A stretch of DNA of 64,000 nt from Benincasa hispida (Eukaryota; Streptophyta; Magnoliopsida; Cucurbitales; Cucurbitaceae): the NCBI RefSeq assembly GCF_009727055.1, contig NC_052357.1, positions 87,972,999 to 88,036,998 on the forward strand, read 5' to 3'. Position 1 is the stretch's first letter, and each line of letters starts with the position of its first letter. The notes beneath the pieces are model-generated. The model ran no database searches. It worked only from the letters and a program-made list of their open reading frames with translations, and was not told where the DNA came from. Positions 21,917-34,013 of this stretch are shown one piece after another. Made by a program: the position numbers and the translations under genes.

Positions 21917-23624
21917 TGATAACGGGTAGAAATGCACGTTATTACAATGCTAAGTTATTAAACAATGAAGGTTTGTATTGATAAAATATATAAGATTGCG
22001 TCCAAAAAGCGTTAAGTTCATGACATTGCGGTCGCATGCGTTCATCGCATAAAAAAAGTTAACTTTGGCATTTTTATGCAGAATATGCATAAACGCAAGG
22101 CAAAAAGCGCGATTACAAGAAATCAACAGTCGAGCGCAACATTACCGCGAGGATTTACGGTGATTTGTGTTCGCAAAAATATGCTCAAGAAGGATTACCG
22201 CATAGAGCCGGCACAACTTGGTGGGCGCATCTAGATGAAAAGCACAATTAATCGGGATGGGACAGAAAGCTGATGACGGTCGAGTCCGAATTATGTTGAC
22301 AAGCCGCTAACGATCTATTGTAGCAAGTACACAGCTTTTCGGTGACAAATATTTGACGCATCAGTCAGAGAATTAAAGCCATCCCATTTGTGCAATCATA
22401 AGAGAGAAGCCGCCTTTCACCCCAAAGCTCTATAAATACCGAAGGCAACCTTTAGTAAAGGAGTTCGGACAGTTCGATCAGTTCGGGATAGTTCGGGTAG
22501 TTAGATAATTTTCTCCATAGTTAGAATAGCCTTATTCTTATAGTTTCTTTTATTTTAAGGCAGAAGCAAGAGAAGTGAACTTGTGCCGATAGATCACTCC
22601 GGTGAACTTGGGGAGAGTGCCGGAAGCGTCGAGATCAAAGAGAGGGCCAGCTCTTGTGGAAGTAGGAATGTCTTTTGAACATACTAGAGTTGACAGTGTA
22701 AAAGCATTGGAAAGCAAGGGATTGCTATCAGGCTTTCTACCCTTATCTTCCATTGTCATTTTGTACTTAAACTCATCTATAGAAATGGAATTTATTTCTT
22801 TATATTTGTTCACTCTCTCTTTATTACGCATGAGTAGCTAAATCTGTTGAATGGGTTGAGAAGAACTTAGCTAACATAACTGGGGATCTTCACTCTATGC
22901 GATTATCTTGTATTTTGTATACATCATTCGTCCATTAGAGATACTCGGGAGGGTAGTCTAAGGGCATGATCTAGGCTTGAAAAAGTCAGGTTAGAATCTT
23001 GGCTCGTTAGAGTCAAATTAGAACGCATAATCAAAAGATAGGAGCTTAGGAATAAGCACTGTTTGCTATTAATGCATCGCATGCATCCTAGAGATAGGAT
23101 ATGATTGTGTGCGGTCACCTTGTCTTTGTGTGCATCTTGCATCATCGTATAGGAAAAGAGTAGACTTAGGAATAAGCTCTATGGACATTAGAGCATTCAA
23201 CACATGCGTCCTAGAACTAGGAGCACCACATTTGCATTGGAAAATGATTTGCTGTCGCATGAGTGTAGCATGATCGCATAGTTTAACGCATTCCTAGGAA
23301 ACGCTAGCGAACGACCTTCTCAACCCGTTCCTCCACATACTCAGTGTATCTCCGCATAATCGATCTTTTCTCAAATCCGCCGCATACATTTATTTTTATA
23401 CCACAAACAACAACCCAAACAACTATTTGATTTATTTGGTTACCGCAAAGTCTTCTTAGAAATTATCACCACATACTGTCTTCCCTAGTCCTTGAGTTCG
23501 ACCCTGGACTTACCAGGAAACTCAGTGGGGTTTATACTTGGATTCCGTTGAAAAACCTTGTTTCTCAACGCATTTCCATCACCGCATCTCATTCCATTAT
23601 TCCATCACATAAAATAATGCATCA
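21917..23624 (+). repeat. 3' LTR of gypsy element (1708 bp)
   Basis: Starts TGATAACGGGTAGAAATGC after the purine tract and ends aatgcatca. Its last ~805 bp match the truncated 5' LTR at high identity by eye. A TATA-like ctctataaatacc lies at about 22428-22440, a plausible promoter for the element. Confidence 0.83.
22428..22440 (+). promoter_or_regulatory. Putative TATA box in gypsy LTR
   Basis: ctctataaatacc is a good plant TATA context inside the U3 portion of the 3' LTR. The corresponding part of the 5' LTR is deleted, so the element lacks this promoter at its own 5' end. Inferred from motif only. Confidence 0.5.
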
Positions 23625-23703
23625 ATGCTATAGTATAATAATGGTTTAATGTATGTATGTATGCTATGTATGTTTAGTAATGAAATGGGAATTGCATGAT
23701 GCA

Positions 23704-25907
23704 TGACATGTTGGGATTGGTGTCCTAATTCTTTTGGAGTCTCGTTGTTTTGTAAAGATACACATTGTTTAATGAATAAAATAATTGTTATTTAATTCTG
23801 GCATTTACTCATATCCAATAAACAAACCTCCTTGGTTATCTTATGTGAACTTAAGCATGTATATGTGATATACAAGTGGATCATGCCTTAAGTGATAACC
23901 TAAATAGGTTTGTAATATAAGGATTAAGGTGAGATACCTGATCCTGGAGACACTACGGATACGGCCCGCTTTATAGAGGTTTGTAGGTGCTATAAACTAC
24001 TACAAATGGTTGATCCTGACCATTCATGTGGAAACGTGCGAGCAGGGGTATCCTATACAAAGAGTTTATATAAGACCTAGACTACGAGATGATTAGACTC
24101 TGTATATAACGTCGTTGATACTAGAGACTTACATCTCACCTAAACGACCATAGGTGATACGACTTCAATCCTGAGTGTTTGGGAACTCCTTCCTTTGAGA
24201 GCGGTCCTTTGATTAGTATGGGTGAAAGTGGCCAAATTGCCAATTCAACACGCCTACCTTTTTTGGGACTTGTCTAATCTTAGAGCTGGGAACTCAATCC
24301 ATAAGATGGAATTCACTCATTTCCTGAAGAATGGATAAGTAAAGAGATTGCTCCCTTAAGGGCTGATTCTGGGGCTTGAACATAGTGGTCACAGCTTCTC
24401 TTTAGAAAAGAAGACTCAGTCATAGAAGGACTATGACTTATGTTCATTAAAGGGATCAATGGTACTTAAGGAGACAGATGTAACTACAAGGGCATAATGG
24501 TTATTGGCCCAGCTGTTCTTACGAGCGATCTGTGATGGGTTGTTGCACTGCTGATTGGTTAAGATGAACACATCATATATCTGTGGTAAGAAGAGTTCAA
24601 CTGTCGGTCTTTAGTGGAGTGTCTGGCAGTTAACGAACGGTGGATCCCGTGACTAAAGAGTTTAGTAAGTTATTCACATACCATTGGAGCTTCGAGCTAC
24701 AGGTCCATAAGGTCCCCTTGGTAACTCAATAGATTCAGTTGAGGATCAGTTCTTGGTGTTTATTTGAAATGTTCAAATTGACAAGAGGTATTTTGATTAT
24801 ATATGATATAATCAGTATGATGTATAAGATACATCTAGTGGAGGATTGATGTAAATGAGATGTATATTACGAACCATGGAATAGAAAAGGGACTATGGTT
24901 TATACATTTCATGATATGAAATATTAAAACTATAGGTTATAAATATAGTATGATATGTTGGTTATCATTTATATTTATAAAATCTTAATTATTGGATAAT
25001 TAAATCTTTTTCTCTAATAACCAATTGAGTGGGAGCTTATTGGATTTTCGTGGTAACCGTGAGGTAAAAGGAAAATGGTTTTCCTAATTTTAGTAAGTTT
25101 TTCATAAAAGTTTTTTTGAGATTTCTCTCGGCAAAAAGAATCTCATGGAGTTGTCAAGTAAATATAGATTTACTAAATGGCAGCTTGGGCGAGCTAAACG
25201 ATCATGCAGTAGCGAGTTAAACGATCGTACAGTATTTACAGGACGATCGCACAGCTTTTGCTAGACGATCGTTTGCCCTAAGTAAATGATCGTGTAGTGT
25301 TTGTAGGCTACAGAAACTGAGCTAAATGATAAGATAAACGATCGCTTAGCTTTTGCTAGACGATCGTTTAGCCTTAGCTAAACGATTGGGCATCGACCTA
25401 TGCGATAGGCCTCCACCATCTCCCACCTGCCCAAACGTATACACGATCGATTTTTCCTCCTTCGTCTGCCTCATACCAAGTTCGAACAGAGCCTATCCTC
25501 TAGATTCTCACACTGAGAATACCAAGGTAACCTTCCTTGTGGTGTCATACTCAACTCGACACCGTGGAGGTTCTGGAGGCCATTCGTATTGCTAAGGAGG
25601 TCGTGAACGAGGTGATCACTGAGGATGAGCGTGAAGTATTCGTGTAGTGTTGTGGTCGTTTTGTTCGAGTGTTTGAGGTTACTGTGTTTAAGCGTTCGTG
25701 AGCAAGGAGCGTGAAGACGAGTCTACAAATGTTCGTAGAGTTTTCCCTTTGTTCACTTGTAGTTATTCATGCTGTAATTTTTGTATTAATTGTATAACCG
25801 TATGTTTCTGTACGACTGAAATTTGTAATGTTCATTTATAATTGTAATTTGGAATGATCTTATTTCCGCTGCTCATGGAAATCTCAAGTTCGATTTCATT
25901 CATGACA
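23704..25907 (+). mobile_element. Solo copia LTR with TGACA target duplication
   Basis: LTR 23709-25902 (2194 bp), start TGTTGGGATTGGTGTCC, end ttcattca, with perfect 5-bp duplications TGACA at 23704-23708 and 25903-25907. Same family as 7809, 39825 and 42870. No internal region. It was inserted into the leader of copia element 1 just right of the gypsy element. Confidence 0.93.
25185..25450. repeat. CGATCG palindrome cluster in solo LTR
   Basis: About a dozen copies of taaacgatcg / cgatcgtttagc-like words, in both orientations, near the 3' third of the LTR. They end about 450 bp before the LTR end. Confidence 0.85.
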
Positions 25908-27180
25908 CTACTTAGATAATCTTATAAATGTTATGATTTTATTAAGTATGTCATCTGATGCGATGTTTGATTTTAATTTGTTTCATTTTTTGTTTATAAT
26001 CATTATAACAAAATGCAGTTAGAAATTAAAATCAATAATTTAGAATTGCATGCAAACTTAGGTAAAGTCATTTTTTAAAATAGTTTTAAAATATGATTTA
26101 CATAGACCTAAGGTCACAAATTTCTAATGAGATTAGAAATTAGTTTAATGGGATTAAATTGGTTTTAATAAAAGATTAAATTTGTAGCAAACATATTTAT
26201 AAGAGACTTTTTATCTAAGACTAGTTCTTTATAGGCTAGGGTATTTAACTTGACGGAAATGGAATACCTTACCTGAGAACTGACCTGGAAAGGTGAATTA
26301 GATAGCTTTGCTACAAGCATGCAATTTTTTAATAAGGTTTGTTAAAGTGTTTAACAAACATTAATAAAAAAAAATTGCTTAACTATCCAAAGTAAGCGTT
26401 ACTTTTGGGCAAACTTAAGCAATCACTTAATAAAAATAATTAGTCGTATTTTTCCTAAGCTAATTAAACACTTGGTTATTAAAATACTCAGTGGGAGGAA
26501 AAAGATGTATATAATATGTCAATTTTTCCACTCACATTTCTCCCTTAATGTTTACATCGTGAGACTCATGCTTGGCCCTGAGGCGCCTTGGGAGCATCCC
26601 CCTTCGTATGGTGTTTGCATAGGTCAATATCAAAATGAACGGAGAGAGTATTTATAGTAAGTGGGAGAGGGATGTGTGTCAATATGTCCTATGATCTCCT
26701 TCATTGTTTTGCACCATAAGATCTTCTTACATGACCTCGAGATATCCTGGGAGGGTCCCTGAATGGTTTGTGCAGTAGGTCAATATCAAGGCGAACTCCA
26801 TAAATGGATAGGATCGCTTTAATTTTTTCCCCAATCGATTTTTCCCTTCAATTGACTCATTGGGGCGGAACTCTAATGTCTAAAATGAAGGGTCACACTA
26901 ATGAGAAATTGTTAAGTTGCTTAATGATTTCTTGTCCAAATAAATGATGACTTATTGTTATAGAAATAAGAGTTATTCTGGTGCAATGATTAGTTGAGAG
27001 TGTCTCAATTCAGTGAAGGGACAACCGACTACCCTTCAGTGGCTTTTTTCCTAAATCACTGAAGCATCATTGCAAAATTAGATGTTAAATAGGGTTCATT
27101 TAGTTTTTGCTAAATTTGATTGGATATTTTAGAGTTATGCTAAAATCTAATGTAGATCAATTTGTTTATTTTCAGCAAAA
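25908..27180 (+). other. Copia element 1 leader, last piece
   Basis: Non-coding. Collinear with 32880-34010 of element 2: shared landmarks include gcatgcaaacttagg, acctggaaaggtgaattaga, a decayed cctcgtgg/gccttgggag block near 26570-26600, and atcattgcaaaa just before gag. Hence this is the same element as 14637-17577, interrupted by three insertions. Confidence 0.7.
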
Positions 27181-27636
27181 ATGTCAATCTTAATTTTTTG
27201 TTAGTTGTCTCTAATTGACCATTTTTAGTTATACGACGTGGAAAGAATCACTTAAAACCTATTTCGTGGTTAACGACCTAACATTGTCATGACTAAGGAT
27301 TGTCCTCAAGTCTCTCTCTGATGCAACACAAAATGTTCATGATGCATACGAGATGTGAACAAAAGCTAATTCCAAGGCCCGAGTTCACATTTTGGCAAGC
27401 ATACATGATACATTAGCCAAAATATTTAAGAGCATGGTCATTGCATATGAGATCATGCAATCAATGCAAGAATTGTTTGAACGAAAGTTCTCACAATTCA
27501 GGCAAAACGGGATTGATGACAATGGAACCAGTAATGTCAGCTCCATAGATAAATTCCAGTCTATATTAAGGCAAGTAGAGAAAGCAATAGTTGCTAACTC
27601 TATGAAGTTAATCAACAAGAATTGTCATCTGAGATG
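27181..27636 (+). pseudogene. Copia element 1 gag remnant
   Basis: ATG at 27181. The first part has stops and frameshifts; coding-like residues include TWKESLKTYFVVNDL, then ANSKARVHILASIHDTLAK and SMVIAYEIMQSMQELFERKF, then KFQSILRQVEKAI. It lacks the C-terminal half and the zinc knuckle. Closest in the window to the minus-strand gag at 37737-38075 (shared YFVVN, RxHILASI, REIMxSxQxLFE). Confidence 0.75.
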
Positions 27637-27689
27637 AAACTTGGAGTTTATGATATAGGTTGTTAAGTTGATCCCACTACTCTCCCGAA

Positions 27690-28626
27690 AAAGAAGAACT
27701 CCGAAGAAAATAAATTTGATTTATTTTTCTTGGAGATGTGCTTAATAGAGAATGATGATTCTTTCGGGATAGTTGATTTAGGAGCTACTAATCACGTATG
27801 TTCTTCCCATAAAGGATTTAATTCCTGGAAACAATAAGTAGTAGGAGAGATGACTCTCAGAGTCGGTAATGATGAGGCCGTTTCAGCTGTTGCTGTAGAC
27901 AGGCTTAAGTTATATTTAGACAAGAAACGATATATGTTATCAGATGACATATATGTAGTTCCTCATATCAAGAGGAATTTAATTTTGGTTTCTTGTCTAA
28001 TTGAACAAAAGTATTCCTTATCATTTTTTTTAGCATAAAGTGTTTATTTTCAAGAATGGAATGGAACTAGGCTTTGGTTCAATGGATAATAACTTGTATG
28101 TACTAAGGCCATTAGTTAAAAAAGCCATGCTAAATATTGAAATGTTCAAAATGGCAAAAACTGTAAAAAGACTGAGGGTTTCTCCTAAAGAAAATGTCCA
28201 TCTTTGGCATCTAAGTTAGATCACATCAATCTCAATATGATTGAGAGATTGGTAAAATGTGGATTTCTAAATGGTTTAGAAGAAAACTTTTTACCTGTAT
28301 GTGAGTCATACCTTGAAGGCAAAATGACAAAACGACCTTTTACTGGAAAAGGTTATAGAGCCAAAGATACCTTGGAGTTTATACATGTAGACCTCTGTGG
28401 TTTGATGAATGTAAAAGTACGAGGAGGGTATGAATATTTCATCTCTTTCATAGATGATTATTCTAGTTATGGGTATTTATACCTAATGCAACATAAGTCT
28501 GAAGCACTTGAAAAGTTTCAGGAGTACAAACTGAGGTTGAAAACTTGTTAGGTAAAAAGATAAGAACATTACGATCTGATCGTCATGAAGAGTATATGGA
28601 CTTAAGATTCTAAAACTATATGATAG
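27690..28626 (+). pseudogene. Copia element 1 protease and integrase, cut by element 2
   Basis: The protease motif VDLGATNHVC (about 27770-27805) has Leu where the catalytic DSG/DTG triad needs Ser or Thr. A GAG pre-integrase region follows (HLWHL, NMIERLVKCGFLNGLEEN, CESYLEGKMTKRPFTGKGYR). The integrase core start has FIHVDLCG and FISFIDDYSSYGYLYLMQH with catalytic Asp, then a frameshifted LRSDRHEEY-like word with the second Asp near 28575. The domain stops at 28626 where the LTR of element 2 starts. No continuation is found to the right of element 2. Confidence 0.8.
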
Positions 28627-29991
28627 TGTTGGGGTTGATGCCCTAAATCTCATAGGGTCCTGTAGTTTGTAAACACCTGTATGAACAAACATTTTGTGAT
28701 GTAATATTATGAAATATTATACTCCCTACAGTATATGAAATATGAGATATTTTAGTTCATTAATAGTAGGACTATGAAGTATTATGCATTAGAGAAATCA
28801 GTGGTACTTAAGAAGTTAGATGTAATTACAGGGACAAAACGGTAAATTAGCCCAGCTATACTTACGAGCGATTTGTGAAGGGTCATCGTCCTGTTGATTG
28901 GCTATATCCAATGGACACATAAATATATTTGTAGCGCAAAGAGTACAGCTGTCGATCTTTAGTAGAGTCCCGACAATTAACGGATAGTAGATATCGTGAT
29001 TAAAGAGTTTGGTTAGTTATTCACATACCGTTAGAACTTCAAGCTACAGGTCCATAAGGTCCCATTGGTAGCTCAATGGATTCATGTTGAGAATCAGTGT
29101 TTAGGTTAGTTTGAATTGTTTAAATTAACAAGAGGAAATTTGATTATATATGATATAATTAAGTTGATTCAATTATATGTGATATAATTGATTTGATGCA
29201 TTATATACATTAATTGGAGGAATTATTATTAAATACTATAAAGGAAAAAAAGAACTATGGTTTATATATTGCATCATATGTGATATTAAAACTATAGGTT
29301 ATTAATATATTGTTTAATTGTAATTAAATCAATTATGGGATAATTGGTTTCGGATTTTTCTCTTAATAACCAATTTAATGGGAAGTTGTGATTAGTTATG
29401 GTAACAGATGGATAAAATGAAACTCGTTTTCATTTTTCATATGCGATTGATAATCGAATGATAATCATACGCATAAAAGAAAAAAATCCATACATAGCTT
29501 GAGAGCATAAACGATCGTGTATTGAGTTTTGCTATACGATAAACACTCACTTCTAAATGATCGAGTACCCTATCTATACAATAGACTCCAAATTTCTCCC
29601 ATTTACTCGATCGTCTACACAATAATTCAATTCCTCCTTTCCTCTACCAAATCCATATAGAGCCTACAACTCCTGGAATCTCACACTGAGAATACCAAGG
29701 TAGCCTCGTGGTGGTGTCTGCTTAGTATACGAGGGTTGAGTGTTATTCGTTGTTGTTCGAAGAGATTGTTGTGATGTTAAGTGTTCGTGCTGTTACATCA
29801 AGAGAAACAAGAAGAAAAGTTCTTCAAGGGTAAGTTCACTCGATCTTTAGTATTTTGTTTGGAAGCATGCTGTAATTTCAAGTTTATGCATAACTATTGT
29901 TGTTTGATTGTAAATGTGTATGTTCTGTCACAATGGGGTTTGGAACGATCTTGCTTCCGCTCACTAGTTCTCTTTGTTAAGAGTTCTTTCA
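28627..29991 (+). repeat. 5' LTR of copia element 2 (1365 bp)
   Basis: Starts TGTTGGGGTTGATGCCC and ends TTTCA two bases before the primer site. It contains the core block near 29041-29066 (ctacaggtccataaggtccc) and a small CGATCG-type cluster (about 29505-29620). Compared with the LTR start at 37528 it lacks the block around cttaagcatgtatg, so it carries an internal deletion near 28765. Confidence 0.87.
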
Positions 29992-29993
29992 AT

Positions 29994-30005
29994 TGGTATC
30001 AGAGC
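29994..30005 (+). other. Primer-binding site of copia element 2
   Basis: TGGTATCAGAGC, exact tRNA-iMet type, two bases after the LTR end. Confidence 0.95.
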
Positions 30006-30193
30006 CAGATTGTTCTGATAGACCAAATTCCATTGATGGATGAATTACATTTGTACTCTTGGCGGCTTTTATGATGTCTGCAATGCTTTTAAAAGTTAGA
30101 TGTAGTTATGGAGGTGAATTAATGGATGTTTCGGGTTGATTGCCTCTGTTTGTTCAAGCTTTTTTTATGTTTCAAGTTCATTTGTAAGGGCCC

Positions 30194-31882
30194 CTATTCT
30201 AACATCCACACCTTTTTATTTATTTATTAATAATATAAAACTTTTCCCTTTTCAGTAATTGTCCTTAGTTGAAGGGCATGTTTGGAATTCTGAATTTAAA
30301 GTATAAATGCGAGGATTTAAGTGTTGTCATGGAATTTATTCAAAAAATTATTCAATTTGAAAAGTTCTGGCAGGAATTAATTATTTTTTTTTTTGAAAAA
30401 AAGGAAAGGAATTAAATAGTATAAGTGGTTAAGGAAAATATGTAAGTAGAGTTATACTATTTTTCTTTATTATTATTTTTTTTATTATCATTATTATTAT
30501 TATTACTATTAGTATTAGTATTTTTTTTTAATAAAAAGCCCCCCTCCCATTTTCTTCTCTCGCCGCACACCAGCCGCCACACCCCCAGTCGCCATGCGCC
30601 TCCAACCGACCGTCGTTCGTCGACCTTGAAGCGCCGCAGTTCGCTTTCAACCAGTCGCACCACTGGATCCAGCCCCCCGCTGCCACCAGTCGCCCAGCCG
30701 TCGACCTCCTTCCAACTGCGTTACTCGCCATTCGTGGGTTTCGGCCGACCAGATCCCACCGGTCAGACCACGCCGCTCGCCGTCGCATCGTCCCTTTCAG
30801 TCGTTTGTTCCGTCCGCGAGCAACCAGAAGCTCTCTAGCTGCTGCTGTGAGCCTCCGTCCAGCCAGGCCGCTCGTCCAAATTCCCTCCAGCCGCTCGTCC
30901 GCCGCCCCAGCCTTACCACTGCCGGTGCGCCCGTCGTCCCTGCCGCGTCGGGTCCACTTTGGTCTTTGTCGAAACCTTGGATTAAGGGTAAGTATAAGTT
31001 GTTTTGATTGGATTCCTTGAGGATTTTGAGCAGTCACTAGAGTTGGGCCTTAAATTGTTGGTTCACGTCATGTTTTGGATGTAGGGCAAAATTTTTAGGT
31101 TGCTGGAGTGGGCGTCCAGCCGAGTAAAGGGGTAGTCGACAAATCTTGGTGAAGAGTAAGGCTCTAAACTTATGTGAGTTGTTAAGCATGTTGTATGTTT
31201 ATGAATTTCTCGATTTAAGTTTGACTGAACCATGGATTGCGGTCTAAAATAATTTTCCATGATGTTGGGTGTTAGGTTTGGATCTTGAGGTGTCCTGGTG
31301 TCTTTGTTTTGGGTGTTTTTAAGTTTGATCCTATGGGCTTTCAGTTTCGTTGGACAAGGAAGAGGTTGAGCTTGCTAGTTTCTGGAGTTTGCGAGTAAAG
31401 ATAAGTAATCTTATCACTGGAACTGCCCAGGGGCCAGGCTCTAGTTGTATGCTAGCATGATAAGTGTATGTTATGGTAAATGTTAGCATGTTGATTGACA
31501 GTATGACTTGAATCAAAGTATGTTCTGGCACAAATTCTGATTTGTTTACATATGTACCTAAGTTCTTGATCGTTAGTATGTGATAGTATATGTTTTCATA
31601 TGTCGATGTCTGATCTACTGGCATTGAGGCATACTTGTATGTTGTGGCTTTATGATATAAGTTATACATGGATGATGTATAATATGTTGTTAAGAATTAT
31701 GGGTATGTGATGCAGCCATGGTATTAAGGATTTTTATGTATGCTTTAGAACCGTACAATGTTGAATCTTAGCACGTTAAGACTGTGTGAATATCCTCATT
31801 GATTAGTTAGATGTTCACCAGTTTGTGTTTCCTTCGAGGTTCACTAGTTTTGTGTTTCCTTCGGGATTCACCAGTTTGTGTT
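30194..31882. mobile_element. Foreign GC-rich insert, possibly a gypsy solo LTR
   Basis: Not present in the leader of element 1. It holds an A/T and T-rich lead, then about 450 bp of GC-rich, CCG/CGC-rich sequence (30540-30960), a strong splice-donor-like aagggtaagtat at about 30985-30996, and 26-bp repeats near the right end. GC-rich transcribed leaders with a donor are common in plant Tekay/Del-type LTRs, but I see no TG...CA ends or target duplication, so the class is a guess. Confidence 0.4.
31813..31881. repeat. Short tandem repeat, ~26-bp unit
   Basis: Nearly three copies of ttcaccagtttgtgtttcc plus ttcgagg, in tandem. Confidence 0.85.
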
Positions 31883-31884
31883 AT

Positions 31885-32280
31885 TACGCGATCGTGTAAA
31901 GAGTTTACTCGATGGTGTTGCGTTGGCTACTCGATCGTGTAGACACTGAGGTAAACGATTGTTGAGTTTATAATACTTATCGCATGGTAGGCACACACAC
32001 TAAACGATTGAGTCAACCAGCATGCTTCATCGCATAGTCAATGGCTACTCGATCACAAGGTATATGATACTTGACGCTTGCTCTGCGATCGTTTAAACGA
32101 TCATGCTTCATCGCATAATTGTCGTCAACTCGATTGTTTAGGCATACATTACACGATGTGCGTTGCACGATCGTGTGGCCTTCATGCTTCATCGCATCTT
32201 TAGAGGCACTCAATCCATGCTACACGATCGTTTAAGCTCATTAAGCGCCACTAGACGATCACAAGAAGTTGCTATACAAT
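31885..32280. repeat. CGATCG palindrome cluster in leader of element 2
   Basis: Many acgatcg-type words, mixed with the repeated word catgcttcatcgcat (three copies, about 32020-32200). GATCGTTTAAACGATC at 32087-32102 is a perfect 16-nt palindrome. Confidence 0.85.
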
Positions 32281-32514
32281 CAAAGGAACGATGATTCACC
32301 TGAGTGGTTCAAGACCCAGTTCGCCTGTTTGAACTGGTTGGCTCGTTGGTTTTTTGTATAGATAACTTTACTTTTCTGATTTTTTTAGGCTAATCATCCT
32401 GATCCATTGATTCTTGATGAATGTACATGTGATGTATATTTATTTCTTTGTCATAAAGTATGCCATATAGTTTTAAAATCCACCATAGGTTATGTATTTG
32501 CCATGCATCATCTT

Positions 32515-32837
32515 TATATTATAAGAGTTATGATATAGTAGCTTGCATGACTAAATAACTTTAAAGCATGCTCATGTATCATATATTATAAGAGTTATAA
32601 TATATGCATGCATTAAGCATATCCATTCATCATTTCTATATTATAAGTTTATAGTATAAGGGTCTATGAAAGCATGTATGCTTGGTTCATTACAAGTTAT
32701 ATAAGAGTTATATATAGTAATGAATGAACATTGCATGAGGCATGGTACATAGGTTAATTTATAAAAGTTATAAATACCTAGTCTAGCTTAGCAATGTGAA
32801 TAGTTCTAGTTGTTTCTTTTTATAAGTGTTATAATAG
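32515..32837. repeat. Array of six A/T hairpins in copia leader
   Basis: Units of the form tatattataa-gag-ttataatata start near 32515, 32582, 32636, 32694, 32757 and 32815, so spaced 54-67 bp. The copy at 32582-32604 is perfect, with 10-bp arms and a 3-nt loop. The DNA between units is rich in gcatgcat/catgcatcat words. Comparable units occur in the leaders of elements 1 and 3. Confidence 0.75.
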
Positions 32838-34013
32838 AAATTAGAACTAAAATCAATAAGAAAGACATGCATGCAAACTTAGGCTTGAATCATGTTTTAA
32901 AAGAGTTTTAAAATTTGATGGAGATAGACCTAAAATCACGGTTCTAATGAGATTAGAAACCAAAGTTAATCTATTAATCAATTTAATAGGATTAAATTGA
33001 CTAATAGAAGATTAAATATGTATCAAATCTATCTATAAGGGACCTTTTGTCTAAGGCAGGTTTTGTCTAGTCTGGGGTTCTTAAGTTGACGGAAACGGAA
33101 CACCCTTACATGGGAACCTACCTGGAAAGGTGAATTAGATAAATTTGTTGCATGTATGCAAATTTGATGATAGTTTGTTAAAGTGTTTAATAAGATTTAA
33201 TTCAAACTTATTTCATTATCAAAAGCAAGAGTGATTTTTTAGCAAATTAAACTCACACTTAGATAAAATCAGTAGTCGGATTGTCTAAGTTAATGAATCC
33301 CTAGGTAGAACATTCATTGGAAGGTACTTGGGTTACATGATACTTCACTTAAACCTCTAACGTTTCTCCCTAAAGTTCACACCGTGAGATCTATCATTGG
33401 CCTCGTGGCACCTTGGGAGTCCCCTAAAGGATGGTGTTTGGGTAGGGCAATACCAAGGTGAATGGAAATAATGTTCAAAGAAAGTGGGAGTAGGACATGA
33501 GCAACATATCTCACGGTCTCTCTCATTATATTGGATAACATTTTGTGCATCGCCTCGAGGCACCCTAAGAGTGCCCCCCCTAAAGGATGGCAGTTTTGCA
33601 CAACTCTTTATCTGATCTCCTAAAAAGGATAAGGTTGCTTTAATATCTTGTCTTAATCTGCTTTTTCCCCAAAGTGGGCACATTAGCGGGACTCTAAGGC
33701 CTAAAATGAGGGGTTACACTTACGTGGAATTGTTAAATGTTAACAAATTTTGGACCAAACAATGGTGATTTTTAGAGTCAGTTACAAGAGTTATTTCTGT
33801 CTAATGGTTGAGAATGTCCCTTCCCAGTGAAGGGGCACTTAATCATCCCAATGGTGACTTTTATCCTGCCTCGTTGGGGCATCATTGCAAAATAGACGTC
33901 TTTTCACTTAGGATACAATAGAGCTATTTTGCTACAACCAAAATTGGTGTTAAAAGTGGTAATGCAAGTAGACTTATTAAGTTTATTCTTGTTTCTTCAG
34001 AAACTTTTAAATT

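Larger units (their letters stand above)
17578..23624 (+). mobile_element. Non-autonomous Tat/Athila-type gypsy element
   Basis: Order: truncated 5' LTR (17621-18425), primer site, gag (18592-19680), protease (about 20080-20457), 1.4 kb non-coding with a purine tract, complete 3' LTR (21917-23624). There is no integrase, reverse transcriptase or RNase H, so it depends on other elements, like TR-GAG or LARD elements. A ~42-bp piece of its own gag (17578-17620, matching 19609-19657) sits directly upstream of the truncated LTR. It lies within the leader of copia element 1. Confidence 0.8.
30006..34013 (+). other. Leader of copia element 2 (~4 kb)
   Basis: A non-coding leader of unusual length. 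In order: start shared with element 1 to tgtaagggcc (30193), a foreign GC-rich block (about 30194-31882), a CGATCG cluster (31885-32280), a hairpin array (32515-32837), then the conserved stretch with acctggaaaggtgaattaga and the cctcgtggcaccttgggag block, ending at the gag ATG. Confidence 0.75.

Noticed and set aside
25185..25450. Possible CRISPR-like repeat array
   Set aside because: Repeats are short, degenerate, in both orientations and irregularly spaced, in a plant retrotransposon LTR.
30528..31037. 169-residue minus-strand open frame, Arg/Gly-rich
   Set aside because: Lies over the CCG-rich core, where stop codons are rare for compositional reasons; low-complexity product with no domain.
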